Shown: one piece after another, positions 42,160 to 51,166 of the stretch
Position numbering within the stretch: position 1 is the stretch's first letter
How the letters are laid out: each line of letters starts with the position of its first letter
From: an uncultured Hyphomicrobium sp.
Lineage (GTDB): Bacteria; Pseudomonadota; Alphaproteobacteria; Rhizobiales; Hyphomicrobiaceae
DNA length: 64,000 bases
Assembly (NCBI GenBank): GCA_934555825.1
Contig: CAKTFJ010000005.1
Coordinates: forward strand, 62,001 to 126,000
Reading direction: 5' to 3'
The notes under the pieces: model-generated
What the model saw: the letters and a program-made list of their open reading frames with translations, nothing else
Database searches by the model: none
What the model was told of the DNA's origin: nothing
Made by a program: the position numbers and the translations under genes

Positions 42160-43257
42160 ATGGATGGGCCCCAGCACACGGTCCCGCCCGATTGCGTCTC
42201 GGCTGCCGATTACGAACGGCACGCACAGGCGCGTCTTCCAGCCGACGTATGGGCCTATATCGCCGGGGCTGGTGCCGATGGCCTCACGCAACGTTGGAAC
42301 CGTGAGGCGTTCGATGGCGTGCGTCTTGCCGGGCGCGTGCTGGCCGACATGAAAGCTGCTTCGACGGAAAGCACGCTGTTCGGAAGAGAGCTTCCGGTTC
42401 CGATCCTGATCGCGCCCGTCGCACATCAAAAGCTCGTGCATTCCGACGGGGAGCTTGCGGCTGTGCTTGGCGCTTCGGCCGTGTCTGCGTGGATGACGGT
42501 GAGCACGCTTTCAAGCGTTCGTCTGGAAGAGATTGCCCAGGCCTCGCAAACGACGCTCTGGTTCCAGCTCTATATGCAAACGACGCGCGAGGCGACGCTT
42601 TCCCTTGTGCGGCGTGCCGAAGCGGCAGGCTATGCGGCCATTGTGGTTACGGTCGACGCGCCTGTGAACGGTGTGCGCAACACCGAGCAGCGCGCAGGTT
42701 TCCGTCTTCCCGCGCATGTCCGGCCAGTCAACATCGAAGGTGTTCAAGGGCCTGTTTTACGCGCCGGGCCAGGGGAAAGTCCGGTGTTCAAGGGGCTGCT
42801 CGACCATGCGCCGACATGGGCAGACGTCGAGTGGCTGCGCAGCGAGACGACGCTGCCGGTTCTAATAAAAGGTATCGTTCATCCCGACGATGCGGAGCGG
42901 GCGATTGCGTGCGGTGTTGACGGTATCGTGGTGTCGAACCATGGCGGGCGGACGCTGGATACGCTGCCATCCAGTCTCGATGCGCTGGAGGCCGTGGCGC
43001 GGCGCGTGGCGGGCCGCGTTCCGCTGTTGCTCGATGGGGGCATCCGCCGCGGGACAGATGTTCTGAAGGCGCTGGCGCTCGGTGCAAACGCGGTGATGGT
43101 CGGGCAGCCGATCCTGCACGCCCTTGCTGTAGCGGGGCCTGTGGGTGTGATCCACCTGCTGACCATCCTGCGCGCGGAATTCGAGGCGGCGATGGCGCTT
43201 ACCGGATGCGCACGTGTGGGCGACATCACGCAGAGCGTGGTCTGGGAGATGCGCTAG
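42160..43257 (+). CDS. FMN-dependent alpha-hydroxyacid oxidase/dehydrogenase
   Basis: 365 residues from ATG 42160 (a GTG precedes it). It is a TIM-barrel enzyme of the glycolate/lactate oxidase family. FMN and active-site residues are recognisable: 'YIAGAGADG' near 35-43, 'LIAPVAHQKL', K238 in 'VLIKGI' (frame numbering from GTG), catalytic base H262 and R265 in 'SNHGGRTLD', and 'LLDGGIRRGTDVLKALALGA'. It oxidises an (S)-2-hydroxyacid to the keto acid. Placement 43 bases after piuC suggests a hydroxyacid-containing siderophore or its breakdown products as substrate. It overlaps the convergent tonB gene by four bases. Confidence 0.9.
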   Translation: MDGPQHTVPPDCVSAADYERHAQARLPADVWAYIAGAGADGLTQRWNREAFDGVRLAGRVLADMKAASTESTLFGRELPVPILIAPVAHQKLVHSDGELAAVLGASAVSAWMTVSTLSSVRLEEIAQASQTTLWFQLYMQTTREATLSLVRRAEAAGYAAIVVTVDAPVNGVRNTEQRAGFRLPAHVRPVNIEGVQGPVLRAGPGESPVFKGLLDHAPTWADVEWLRSETTLPVLIKGIVHPDDAERAIACGVDGIVVSNHGGRTLDTLPSSLDALEAVARRVAGRVPLLLDGGIRRGTDVLKALALGANAVMVGQPILHALAVAGPVGVIHLLTILRAEFEAAMALTGCARVGDITQSVVWEMR

Positions 43258-44108
43258 CGCGTAAAGCGGATCGGCACGTTCACGGTTACGCTGCCGCCTC
43301 CGACGCTGGCGGGCGGTGCCGGAACGGGACTCGCGCGGCGGGCGAGGGCCACGGCGGCCCTGTCGAGCGCGGCATTGCCGGATGAGCCCGTGAGGCGCAC
43401 GCCGGTGACGGCTCCCGAACGGTTGATGGTAAAGGAGATCGACGCCGTGCCACGGGCGCCGCCGCCGGGATGACGTTTGTGGCGGTTGAGATGCGCGACG
43501 AGCCGCCCGCGCCACGTGGCGGCCGACATCGACGACGACGTGCCGGCTCTCGGGGCAGCGTTGGTTTTGGCTTTCTTCGCTTTCTCGACGGCGCGTGGCG
43601 CCATGGCCTGAGACGCGACGGACTGCTTGCGCGGCGGCTTCTTGGCCTTCTTCTGCTCAACGAGCTTTTCGACCTCCGGCTCTTTTTCCTCCGGAAGAGG
43701 TTGCTCCTCTATCTTCTGGGGGAGCACCGCTTCCGCGTGCTGGAGCTCGGCGAGCTTGGGAATGTCCTCAATGGGCTGCGGCCGCGAGACCGGCGTGTCC
43801 TCCATCTCAAGGAGTTCTTCGACGACGTCCTCGGAGATGTTCGCGATGCTCTCTTCCGAGGCGGCCTGCTCGGGCCCGACGGCCAGTTCCTGCGGAGGGA
43901 CGTCGGGAGCAGAAATGACAGGCGCGATGTCGATCATGATGGCGCCTGCGGGCTCGCCCGCACTTTCGGCGGTGCGGGGCCAGTTGAGCACTGCGTAGGC
44001 GATTCCGCCCTGGACAACTGCCACGGCTACAGCGGCTCCGAGCCAACGGGTGGCGGAGGTGAAGAGCGACTCGCCGTCGCGTTCGTACTGCCAGGCGAGA
44101 GAAACCAC
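43254..44108 (-). CDS. tonB: Energy transducer TonB
   Basis: 284 residues with a GTG start just after the exbD stop. One N-terminal membrane helix (about 22-43), then a long Glu/Pro/Lys-rich periplasmic spacer (80-180: 'EEQPLPEEKEPEVEKLV'), and the C-terminal TonB domain (about 200-284: 'WRGRLVAHLNRHKRHPGG', 'SISFTINRSGAVTGVRL'). TonB carries proton-motive energy from ExbBD to outer membrane receptors. The gene order exbB-exbD-tonB is a standard operon. No strong ribosome binding site is seen, so translation may be coupled to exbD. Confidence 0.92.
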   Translation of the reverse strand: MVSLAWQYERDGESLFTSATRWLGAAVAVAVVQGGIAYAVLNWPRTAESAGEPAGAIMIDIAPVISAPDVPPQELAVGPEQAASEESIANISEDVVEELLEMEDTPVSRPQPIEDIPKLAELQHAEAVLPQKIEEQPLPEEKEPEVEKLVEQKKAKKPPRKQSVASQAMAPRAVEKAKKAKTNAAPRAGTSSSMSAATWRGRLVAHLNRHKRHPGGGARGTASISFTINRSGAVTGVRLTGSSGNAALDRAAVALARRASPVPAPPASVGGGSVTVNVPIRFTR

Positions 44109-44110
44109 TA

Positions 44111-44602
44111 TCAGGGGCCTCCAGCGGCAGCGTCTGGAGCCGGTGCCGTTCCGACGGCGTCTGGAGCGCTTCCAGGCGTAGGAAGCGTCTCAAGGCCGAC
44201 GAGACCGATCTTCAGGTAGCCGGTGTCGCGCAGGAGGTTCAGCACCTCCATCAGGTCGCCGTAGTCCACGGCCTTGTCGGCGCGGACGAAGATCCGCTCG
44301 TCGAGTTTTCCGCCGGTTTTCTCGTCCAGGCGGGCTTTCAATTCGTCACGGCCCACCATGTCGTTCCCGAAGGCGAGCGTCAGGTCCTCTTTGACGCTGA
44401 GGAAAATAGGCTCCTCAGGACGAGGCTGCGAAGGCGCGTTGGACGCCGGAAGGTCGACGGCTACGTCGACGGTGGAAAGCGGTGCCGCCACCATGAAGAT
44501 GATCAAGAGCACCAGCATCACGTCGATGAACGGCGTGACGTTGATCTCGTGGCTCTCTTCCAGATCGTCGCTATCGGTGCGGGAGTTCAGGCTGCCGGCC
44601 AT
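44111..44602 (-). CDS. exbD: Biopolymer transport protein ExbD
   Basis: 163 residues: a short cytoplasmic tail, one membrane helix at about 25-45 with the essential aspartate D27 ('NVTPFIDVMLVLLIIFMV'), then a periplasmic domain. GAGGAG lies six bases before ATG 44602. A 25-residue Ala/Pro/Gly-rich tail, longer than usual, ends the protein. It is part of the ExbBD proton channel that powers TonB. Confidence 0.94.
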   Translation of the reverse strand: MAGSLNSRTDSDDLEESHEINVTPFIDVMLVLLIIFMVAAPLSTVDVAVDLPASNAPSQPRPEEPIFLSVKEDLTLAFGNDMVGRDELKARLDEKTGGKLDERIFVRADKAVDYGDLMEVLNLLRDTGYLKIGLVGLETLPTPGSAPDAVGTAPAPDAAAGGP

Positions 44603-44615
44603 GTCGTGCTCCTCG

Positions 44616-45857
44616 TCATTCGGCCGCGGCGGCTTGCTTGCCGGCAGACTTCGAGGCCTGCCAGAGCTTGCGCAAATCCAGCTCGTGGCTGACCAGTCGC
44701 TCTACACCTGCCGCCGCATCGGCCAGGAGCAGCTTGTAACCGGCGATGGACCGAGCGAAGGCGTTATAAATAATGACCGCGGGAATGGCAGCGATAAGGC
44801 CGATGCCGGTTGCGAGAAGCGCTTCGGCGATACCGGGGGCCACGACGGCGAGGTTTGTCGTCTGTGACTGGGCGATGCCGATGAAGCTGTTCATGATGCC
44901 CCAGACGGTGCCGAACAGACCGACGAACGGAGCCGTGGAACCGATGGTTGCGAGCACGCCGGTGCCGAGCGTCATGCGCCGTTGGGCGCCAGCTTCGACA
45001 CGCGAAAGGCGCGAGGTCACGCGTTCCTTCACGCCCTGATCGCCTGCGTGATCGAGAAGGCGTGCCGAGCGCGTCACTTCTTCGGCAGCTTCATGGACGA
45101 GGCGGCTGCCCGGTCCGCGCACACCGGAAAATGCCTGCACAGCGTGGGTGAGGCTTTCTGCGCTGGAGATGCGTTGAATGGCCGAACGAAGCTTCGCCTT
45201 GGCGATCCCAAGCTCGATGGTTTTCGCAAGCCAGACAGTCCAGGTGATGAAGCAGGCGAACACGAGGCCGATCATCACCGCCTTCACGACGATGTCGGCT
45301 GCCTCGTACATGCCCCAGACAGAGAGGTCGTGGGGCATTGCGCTCGATTGCGGCGCATCCTCCTCCGGTGCTTCGGCAAGATCCGTTTCCTCGCCCGCAT
45401 CGATGGCCAGGATTTCGTCGGTCGGGGGGGGCGGCGCCATCGGGCCGACGCCGTCAGCGCCACTTTCGGCGGATGCAGGTGCGGCGGATGTCGAGGGCGA
45501 GGCTTCGCTTGTCGGGCTCGTGTCAGCGGAGGGCGTGGTCGCCGTGGTGGCAGGGTCCGCGTCCGTGGCAGAGGGTGAAGCCGGCGTCGTTCCCGAGGGT
45601 GCAAATGAGGACGGTGTTTCCGCGGCGGGCCCTGAAGGGCTTGCCGGTTGCGAAGGCGTGGCGTCGGTTGCCGGCGCGTCGGTGCGAGGAGCGGGCTCGT
45701 TGACGGGCGCTGTGGGGCTCAATGCCGGTGCGGTATCTTGAGCGAATGCGGGCTGACCGATGGCGCCCAGGCTCCACACCATTGCTCCGAGCAGCATGGC
45801 GATGCAAATGGAGGGGCCGCAGGCCCATGCGCCGCGTGCTGCCAACTCGTCCTGCAT
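44616..45857 (-). CDS. exbB: TonB-system proton channel ExbB with long periplasmic extension
   Basis: 413 residues from ATG 45857, chosen for GAGAGGG upstream; longer starts are possible to 46034. Signal peptide 1-40 ('[12 protein letters not shown]'), then ~135 residues (41-175) of Ala/Pro/Ser/Thr/Asp-rich low complexity. The ExbB core follows: TM1 ~188-211, a cytoplasmic helical loop, and two closing helices ('[21 protein letters not shown]' and '[16 protein letters not shown]'). The long N-terminal extension is known in alphaproteobacterial ExbB but varies in composition. First gene of exbB-exbD-tonB. Confidence 0.93.
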   Translation of the reverse strand: MQDELAARGAWACGPSICIAMLLGAMVWSLGAIGQPAFAQDTAPALSPTAPVNEPAPRTDAPATDATPSQPASPSGPAAETPSSFAPSGTTPASPSATDADPATTATTPSADTSPTSEASPSTSAAPASAESGADGVGPMAPPPPTDEILAIDAGEETDLAEAPEEDAPQSSAMPHDLSVWGMYEAADIVVKAVMIGLVFACFITWTVWLAKTIELGIAKAKLRSAIQRISSAESLTHAVQAFSGVRGPGSRLVHEAAEEVTRSARLLDHAGDQGVKERVTSRLSRVEAGAQRRMTLGTGVLATIGSTAPFVGLFGTVWGIMNSFIGIAQSQTTNLAVVAPGIAEALLATGIGLIAAIPAVIIYNAFARSIAGYKLLLADAAAGVERLVSHELDLRKLWQASKSAGKQAAAAE

Positions 45858-46340
45858 GTTCTCAGCCCTCTCATGCATCGATGTCATAGCGACCGCGCTG
45901 TCGGCCGCTCGCATTGGAGAGCCGATGGCCGCCGAGGCGAACCGTATCCCAATTTTACGGGCAAGCTCACCCTTTTGCGGTGAGCGGATTTGGAGGCCGA
46001 CACGCCTCGTCTTCCTGCCGATCGCCTTTTGCACCCTGTTTATTCCCTACTTCTATCCTCAAGAAATGCTCTCGGCAAGGAGAGCGGTGGAGCCTGCCCA
46101 GTGGAGCGACAAAGCTACGCGGGCATTGGACTTGCCGGCCTCGTCGCTCACCTGATCGTCGGGCTGCTGCCTGGGCTATTGTGGCGTGCGCATCTCCGTA
46201 CTGATGCGTAGCTGCAACGCGTCGGCATCTCGGGCGGTCGCATTTTCTATCTTGAACTAAGCCGTCATGTATTGCTGTGTCGCGGACAGAGTTAGCAGCG
46301 GATCCGGGGTGCGCATTGCGCCAGGCTAGAAAGGATGATC
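45858..46340. other. Divergent intergenic region between exbB and the Sel1 gene
   Basis: 483 bases with no clear gene. A GTG-initiated frame at 46101-46211 encodes a 36-residue hydrophobic peptide ('AGIGLAGLVAHLIVGLLPGLLW'), but it lacks a convincing ribosome binding site, so I do not list it as a gene. The region should hold promoters for both neighbours; no iron box was recognised. Confidence 0.4.
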
Positions 46341-47147
46341 ATGCGGTCGGATCGCACAGCGCGCACACGGATCATTATCAACCGGGACATTGCTCGTACG
46401 GTGGCGGAGGAGCCGCAGTACGACGTTCTCTATGTGCGGTTTTGGGATCCGGGGCAGGCCGGAGAGCGGGAACTGACGGCGGAGGAGCTGAGGGTTCGCG
46501 CCGTGCAGGGGGATGTGGAGGCGCAGATCGGCTGGGCGCACAAGCTGCTCGACGGCTCCGATGTGCCGCGCGATCTCGAAGCGGCATATCGCTGGTTCCG
46601 GCTTGCAGCGGGGAACGGACATGCGGATGCGTTCAACATGATGGGCCGCTGCTACGAGCTTGGCTGGAGCGTGGAGCCGGACGCTCGCGAGGCGGCCGAA
46701 TGGTACCGCAAGGCGTCCGACAAGGGCCACGCGTGGGGCGCGTTCAACCTTGGCTGTCTTTTGGCTCAGGGTCGCGGTGTCCCGGTGGATCCGGCCGCGG
46801 CGCTCACACAACTCGTCCGAGCCGCGCGCCGGGGCAACGCCAGCGCGATGAACATGATCGGGCGTTACCGCGAGCAGACGCGCGAAGGAGCGAGGGCGGC
46901 ACGCTCGGCTGGGCTTTGGTATCGATGGGCGGCGGAAGGCGGGTGTTTTCGCGGTCAATTCCATCACGGGCGCTCGCTTGCCGAAGCTGGCCAAGCTGAA
47001 CAAGGGCGCACCTGGATCGAGCGCTCCCTTGCGGAGGCTCCGGACGATTACCGCCGGGATGCGCTGGCGGTGCTCAGGGCCCATCCTCTTCCCGCGCTTC
47101 GCGAACTCGCGCTTGGAGGCGAACGAGATCAGCTTGCTGATCATTGA
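46341..47147 (+). CDS. Sel1-repeat (TPR-like) protein of the piu cluster
   Basis: 268 residues from ATG 46341 (AAAGG upstream; ATG 46335 possible). After a basic N-terminus comes a run of Sel1-like repeats (about 50-205): 'GDVEAQIGWAHKLLDG', 'DLEAAYRWFRLAAGNGHADA', 'DAREAAEWYRKASDKGHAWG'. They form a helical scaffold for protein binding. There is no signal peptide. A Sel1 gene sits with piuA and piuC in Pseudomonas aeruginosa, so this supports the piu-like identity of the island. A stretch of 175 bases without a gene follows. Confidence 0.87.
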   Translation: MRSDRTARTRIIINRDIARTVAEEPQYDVLYVRFWDPGQAGERELTAEELRVRAVQGDVEAQIGWAHKLLDGSDVPRDLEAAYRWFRLAAGNGHADAFNMMGRCYELGWSVEPDAREAAEWYRKASDKGHAWGAFNLGCLLAQGRGVPVDPAAALTQLVRAARRGNASAMNMIGRYREQTREGARAARSAGLWYRWAAEGGCFRGQFHHGRSLAEAGQAEQGRTWIERSLAEAPDDYRRDALAVLRAHPLPALRELALGGERDQLADH

Positions 47148-47322
47148 GCGCAGGCACTCCCCAGCCGACGAAAAAATTGTGACGTCTTTTCAATAGGCGA
47201 GCAGCCGATCAGGGTTCGGGCGCGCGGTTGCCGTGTTCAGCCTTGCACAAGCTTCACGCAGGATTGGCGCCCTATAACGCGACTCTCAGCTATCGTTACG
47301 ACGTTATCCTGATCGAGATCAG

Positions 47323-50300
47323 ATGGGCCGGAAACAGCGGCGGCATACGCAGGCGACTTCTCGGGCGCAAAGCGTGGCGGGCTCCGATCCGCTGGTGCGT
47401 GATTTTCGCGAGGCCGTGCAATTATTGCGAGACGGCAAGTTCGAGCAATCTGCCGAAGCGCATCATCGCATTCTGGCGCGCTTTCCTTCCCATGCGCCGA
47501 GCCTTCTCAATCTCGGCCTCATTGCATTCAAAACCAAGGCAACGAGCGATGCCCTCGATTGCATCCGGCGCAGCCTCGAAATCGATCCCGAATCCCGCGA
47601 GGGGTGGCTGAACCTCGCCATTGTACTGGGCGAAGCTCGGCAGCTCGACGAGGCAATCGCGGCGTGCCGCCGATCGCTGGCGCTGGGGCCTGAGGACGCG
47701 AAAGCGCACGTGGTGCTGGGAAGCCTCCTCAACGCAGCGAAAAATACGACCGATGCCGTCGCGGCGTTCGAGACTGCACTTAAGCTCAAGCCCAATCAGC
47801 CGTCCGTCCTCGTGAAGATGGGCAAGCTGCTGTTGCAGTCCGGTCAGACTGCGGAAGCCATTGCGCTTTGCGCGCGTGCGCGCGACCTCGCGCCTGATCT
47901 GGCAGATGTGCGTGACTTCGAGCGCCAGATTCTCGCCGAGACGGGTAATCTCGGCGATGCAGAAGCGCTGGTCGCTGAGCAAGCCCAAGATCCTGTCGAG
48001 CGCGCGCGTCTCTATGATGACCTCGGCAACGGCTTGCTGAAGCAAAGACGGTTCGGTGAGGCTGTGGCGTTTCATCAGCGGGCGGTTGCCTGCGATCCGA
48101 ACAGCGCGGACCTTCATTTCAATCTTGCCGTAGCGCTCGATGGCGCGGGGCAGAAGCGCGAGGCGATTGCTGCCTACCAGAGCGCGCTCGCCATCGCGCC
48201 GGAACGTGCCGACGGCTACGTCAAAGTCGGTGTCCTGTTGCGCAAGATGCACTTGAACGACGGAGCGATCACGGCGTTTCGCGAGGCGGTGCGGCTCGAT
48301 CCGAAGCTTGTCGATGCGCATTACAACCTCGCGGTGACGCTCAAGCTCGCCAACCGGGCCGACGATGCGCGGGCGGCGTTCGATCACGCCGTCGAATGTG
48401 CGCCGCAGTCTTTGGTGATCCGGTTCGAGCGCATCCATCTCAAGCGCGTTGCGTGCGACTGGGCCGGGATCGAAGACGAGGAAGCGCATTGTATCGCGAC
48501 GCGGCGGAAGCGTCAGGCTCCCGTGGCTCCCTTCCTGTTGCTGCCGCTGGACACCTCCAGGGCGGATCAGCTCTCGGCGGGGAAGGCTTTCACGGATGTG
48601 CTCGGCGTTCCCAAGACGCGAAGATTCACGTCCTATCCAAATTGTTCGAAGCCGGGCGAGCGCATTCGTATCGGCTATCTCTCAGCGGATTTTTGTAGTC
48701 ACGCGACGACGATCCTCATGGCTGAGGTGCTGGAAAAGGCAGACCGCAGCCGCTTCGAACTTGTCGGCTATTGCTTCAGTCGCGACGACAAGAGTGCGAT
48801 GCGCGACCGCGTCAAGGCTGCGTTCGACCGCTTCGTCGAAATCCGCACGATGAGCGATGAGGACGCGGCGAAACTGATCCATGAAGATGGGATCGATATT
48901 CTCGTCGATCTCAAGGGCTACACGCAGGACGGGCGCTCGGCCATTCTCGCATACGAGCCTGCGCCCGTTCAGGTGAACTATCTCGGCTACCCCGGGTCGA
49001 TGGGATGCGATTTTATCGACTACATTATCGGCGACCCGATCGTGACGCCGATGGCGCATCAGGCGGACTATTCCGAACGGATCGTGCAGCTTCCGCATTG
49101 CTATCAGCCCAACGATCGGCAGCGGGAAATCGCAGAGACGTCGCACACGCGCGCGGACCATGGTCTTCCACAGGATGCGTTCGTGTTCTGCTCATTCAAC
49201 AACAACTACAAGATCACGCCAGAAATTTTCAGCGTCTGGATGCGGCTGCTCGACCGGGTTCCGGGTTCTGTGCTTTGGACGCTTATCAAGAATTCGGTGT
49301 GCCGCGATAATCTTCGCCGGGAGGCCGAGGCGCGGGGTATCGATCCCGACCGTATCGTGTTCGCCGATCCCGTGCCGAACGCGGACCATTTGGCGCGCCA
49401 CCGGTTTGCAGATCTCTTTCTCGATACGGCGCCGTGCAATGCGCATACGACGGCGAGCGACGCACTTTGGGCAGGATTGCCGGTACTGACGTATCTCGGC
49501 GAGACGTTTGCAGGGCGGGTTGCGGCGAGCCTGCTGTCTTCGATGCAGCTCGATGAGCTGATCGCGCGCGACGTGCATGATTACGAGCGGATTGCGTTGG
49601 CGCTCGCGGAAGACAGAGGGCGCCTGGAGACGATCCGCCGCAAGATCGCGGCTGTTCGGGACACGAGCCCGCTTTTCGATTCAACACGCTACGCGAAAAA
49701 TCTGGAACGAGCCTACGAGACGATGGTGGACATCATGCGAAACGGGGAAGCACCGCGGCCGTTCACTGTGGCCGAGGATCTGCCGACGATCTCTTCATTC
49801 ACGAGGGCGGCGCAACCGGCGCTCGAAGCGCATGTCGCTTACGATGCCTGCCCCGTCTGTGACGGAGACGACATTCCGTATCAGATCGAGGCGAGGGTTT
49901 CCGATCATCCGCTGTACAAGGCGGAGCTTCCGCCAACGGTGAAGTGGCGCGCGTGCGAGGGGTGCGGGCATTTCTTCACGGAAGGCTATTTCACGCCGGA
50001 AGCGCGCGAGATCGTCGTGTCGTCGATCCTGCCCGAGCAGGAAGTCGGAAACGAAGCTGGGCGGCGGCGCAAGATTTCGGCGCGAATTGTTGAGCGCGTG
50101 GCCCGGCATGTGCCTGGGGGCGAATGGCTGGATGTCGGGACCGGGAACGGATCACTGCTCTTTACGGCGGCCGAATGGGGATACGATCTTCTCGGCATGG
50201 ACCGCAGGATCGATACCGTCGAGCGACTTCTCAAGCTTGGTTTCAAGGCGTTCTGGAACGACATCGAGTCCATCCAGGATGTGGAAGCTGTCGATCGTTT

Positions 50301-50607
50301 CAGCGTTGTCAGCATTGTAGGCGGATTGACGCGCGCACCGTTTCCGAAGCGTGCCCTTGCCGCAGTGCACGGTATGATGCGGAAGGGCGGTGTGCTTTTC
50401 ATCTCCGCGCCGAACATGGATACCATCGAGTGGCGCATCCTGGATGCTCTCGGGACCAATCCGTATTGGTCTACGCTCGAAAGCCATCACAATTTTACGC
50501 GCGCCCGCGTGGTCACGATGCTCGAAGCGCAGGGCTTCAAGGTGGCTGAGTATGGCGTCGGCGAAGATGCGCCGAGCGTGATGGAAATCATAGCGATCAA
50601 GACCTGA
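47323..50607 (+). CDS. TPR + GT41 (O-GlcNAc-transferase-like) + zinc-ribbon methyltransferase fusion
   Basis: 1094 residues. Residues 25-380 are TPR repeats (e.g. 'EGWLNLAIVLGEARQLDEAI'). Residues 445-805 are a GT41 catalytic region: H460 ('ADFCSHATT'), K656 ('LIKNS') and 'DTAPCNAHTTASDALWAGLP' (701-720). Residues 840-1094 are a class I methyltransferase with a zinc ribbon (C843, C846, C878, C881) and SAM loop 'LDVGTGNG' (936-943). The GT41 part probably glycosylates a protein recognised by the TPRs. The methyltransferase may modify the sugar. The neighbouring minus-strand genes make a CDP-sugar. No clear ribosome binding site precedes ATG 47323. Confidence 0.88.
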   Translation: MGRKQRRHTQATSRAQSVAGSDPLVRDFREAVQLLRDGKFEQSAEAHHRILARFPSHAPSLLNLGLIAFKTKATSDALDCIRRSLEIDPESREGWLNLAIVLGEARQLDEAIAACRRSLALGPEDAKAHVVLGSLLNAAKNTTDAVAAFETALKLKPNQPSVLVKMGKLLLQSGQTAEAIALCARARDLAPDLADVRDFERQILAETGNLGDAEALVAEQAQDPVERARLYDDLGNGLLKQRRFGEAVAFHQRAVACDPNSADLHFNLAVALDGAGQKREAIAAYQSALAIAPERADGYVKVGVLLRKMHLNDGAITAFREAVRLDPKLVDAHYNLAVTLKLANRADDARAAFDHAVECAPQSLVIRFERIHLKRVACDWAGIEDEEAHCIATRRKRQAPVAPFLLLPLDTSRADQLSAGKAFTDVLGVPKTRRFTSYPNCSKPGERIRIGYLSADFCSHATTILMAEVLEKADRSRFELVGYCFSRDDKSAMRDRVKAAFDRFVEIRTMSDEDAAKLIHEDGIDILVDLKGYTQDGRSAILAYEPAPVQVNYLGYPGSMGCDFIDYIIGDPIVTPMAHQADYSERIVQLPHCYQPNDRQREIAETSHTRADHGLPQDAFVFCSFNNNYKITPEIFSVWMRLLDRVPGSVLWTLIKNSVCRDNLRREAEARGIDPDRIVFADPVPNADHLARHRFADLFLDTAPCNAHTTASDALWAGLPVLTYLGETFAGRVAASLLSSMQLDELIARDVHDYERIALALAEDRGRLETIRRKIAAVRDTSPLFDSTRYAKNLERAYETMVDIMRNGEAPRPFTVAEDLPTISSFTRAAQPALEAHVAYDACPVCDGDDIPYQIEARVSDHPLYKAELPPTVKWRACEGCGHFFTEGYFTPEAREIVVSSILPEQEVGNEAGRRRKISARIVERVARHVPGGEWLDVGTGNGSLLFTAAEWGYDLLGMDRRIDTVERLLKLGFKAFWNDIESIQDVEAVDRFSVVSIVGGLTRAPFPKRALAAVHGMMRKGGVLFISAPNMDTIEWRILDALGTNPYWSTLESHHNFTRARVVTMLEAQGFKVAEYGVGEDAPSVMEIIAIKT

Positions 50608-50614
50608 TCGAGCG

Positions 50615-51166
50615 CTAGGATCCGGCGTTTCGTGGGAGCGGGATGTAACGCGCGTGTGTGGCGTCGCGTTCGCTTATGAACGTGGGCGCAAAGGGCCATT
50701 CGATAGAGAATGCAGGGTCGTCGTAAGCGACGCCGCGATCTAGTGCGGCATCGTAAGCTTCCGAGATTTGGTAGAACAGTTCACAGTCGTCGGTGAGAGA
50801 CAGAAATCCGTGGGCGCATCCGGCAGGAATATAAAACGCGTTTCGCTTTTCTGCGGATAGCTCGACTGCGGCCCAGCGGAGGTAGGTGCGCGAGCCCGGG
50901 CGCAGGTCAAGGGCGACGTCGAACACGGCTCCGCGTGTGGCGCGGACGAGCTTGGCGTCCTGCTTCGGTGCTTCCTGATAATGCATTCCGCGAAGCGTGC
51001 CGCGTTTTGAAGTATGAGAGATATTGCAGTGAGGATAAACGGTGGCGAGGCCGCGAGCGGCGAACGTTTCGGCGCAAAATGTGCGGGCAAACATGCCGCG
51101 CTCATCGCTGCGCGCGCTGATCTCGATCTCGAATGCGTCCGCGATTGCCGTTGGGTTAAATTTCAT
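50615..51166 (-). CDS. dTDP-4-dehydrorhamnose 3,5-epimerase-like protein (RfbC family)
   Basis: 183 residues, the usual length. Catalytic H62 ('LRGMHYQ'), K72 and Y132 ('FYQISEAYD') are present, as are 'GTLRG', 'FDVALDLRPGS' and 'GCAHGF'. It epimerises C3 and/or C5 of a 4-keto-6-deoxy sugar nucleotide. Here it overlaps the CDP-glucose dehydratase gene by four bases, so the likely substrate is the CDP-linked rather than the dTDP-linked sugar; members of this family with CDP-sugar substrates are known. It converges on the TPR-GT41 fusion gene with seven bases between. Confidence 0.88.
   Translation of the reverse strand: MKFNPTAIADAFEIEISARSDERGMFARTFCAETFAARGLATVYPHCNISHTSKRGTLRGMHYQEAPKQDAKLVRATRGAVFDVALDLRPGSRTYLRWAAVELSAEKRNAFYIPAGCAHGFLSLTDDCELFYQISEAYDAALDRGVAYDDPAFSIEWPFAPTFISERDATHARYIPLPRNAGS

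Noticed and set aside
46101..46211. 36-codon GTG-initiated hydrophobic peptide upstream of the Sel1 gene
   Set aside because: Translation looks like a membrane helix, but the start lacks a good ribosome binding site and the region is a divergent promoter.
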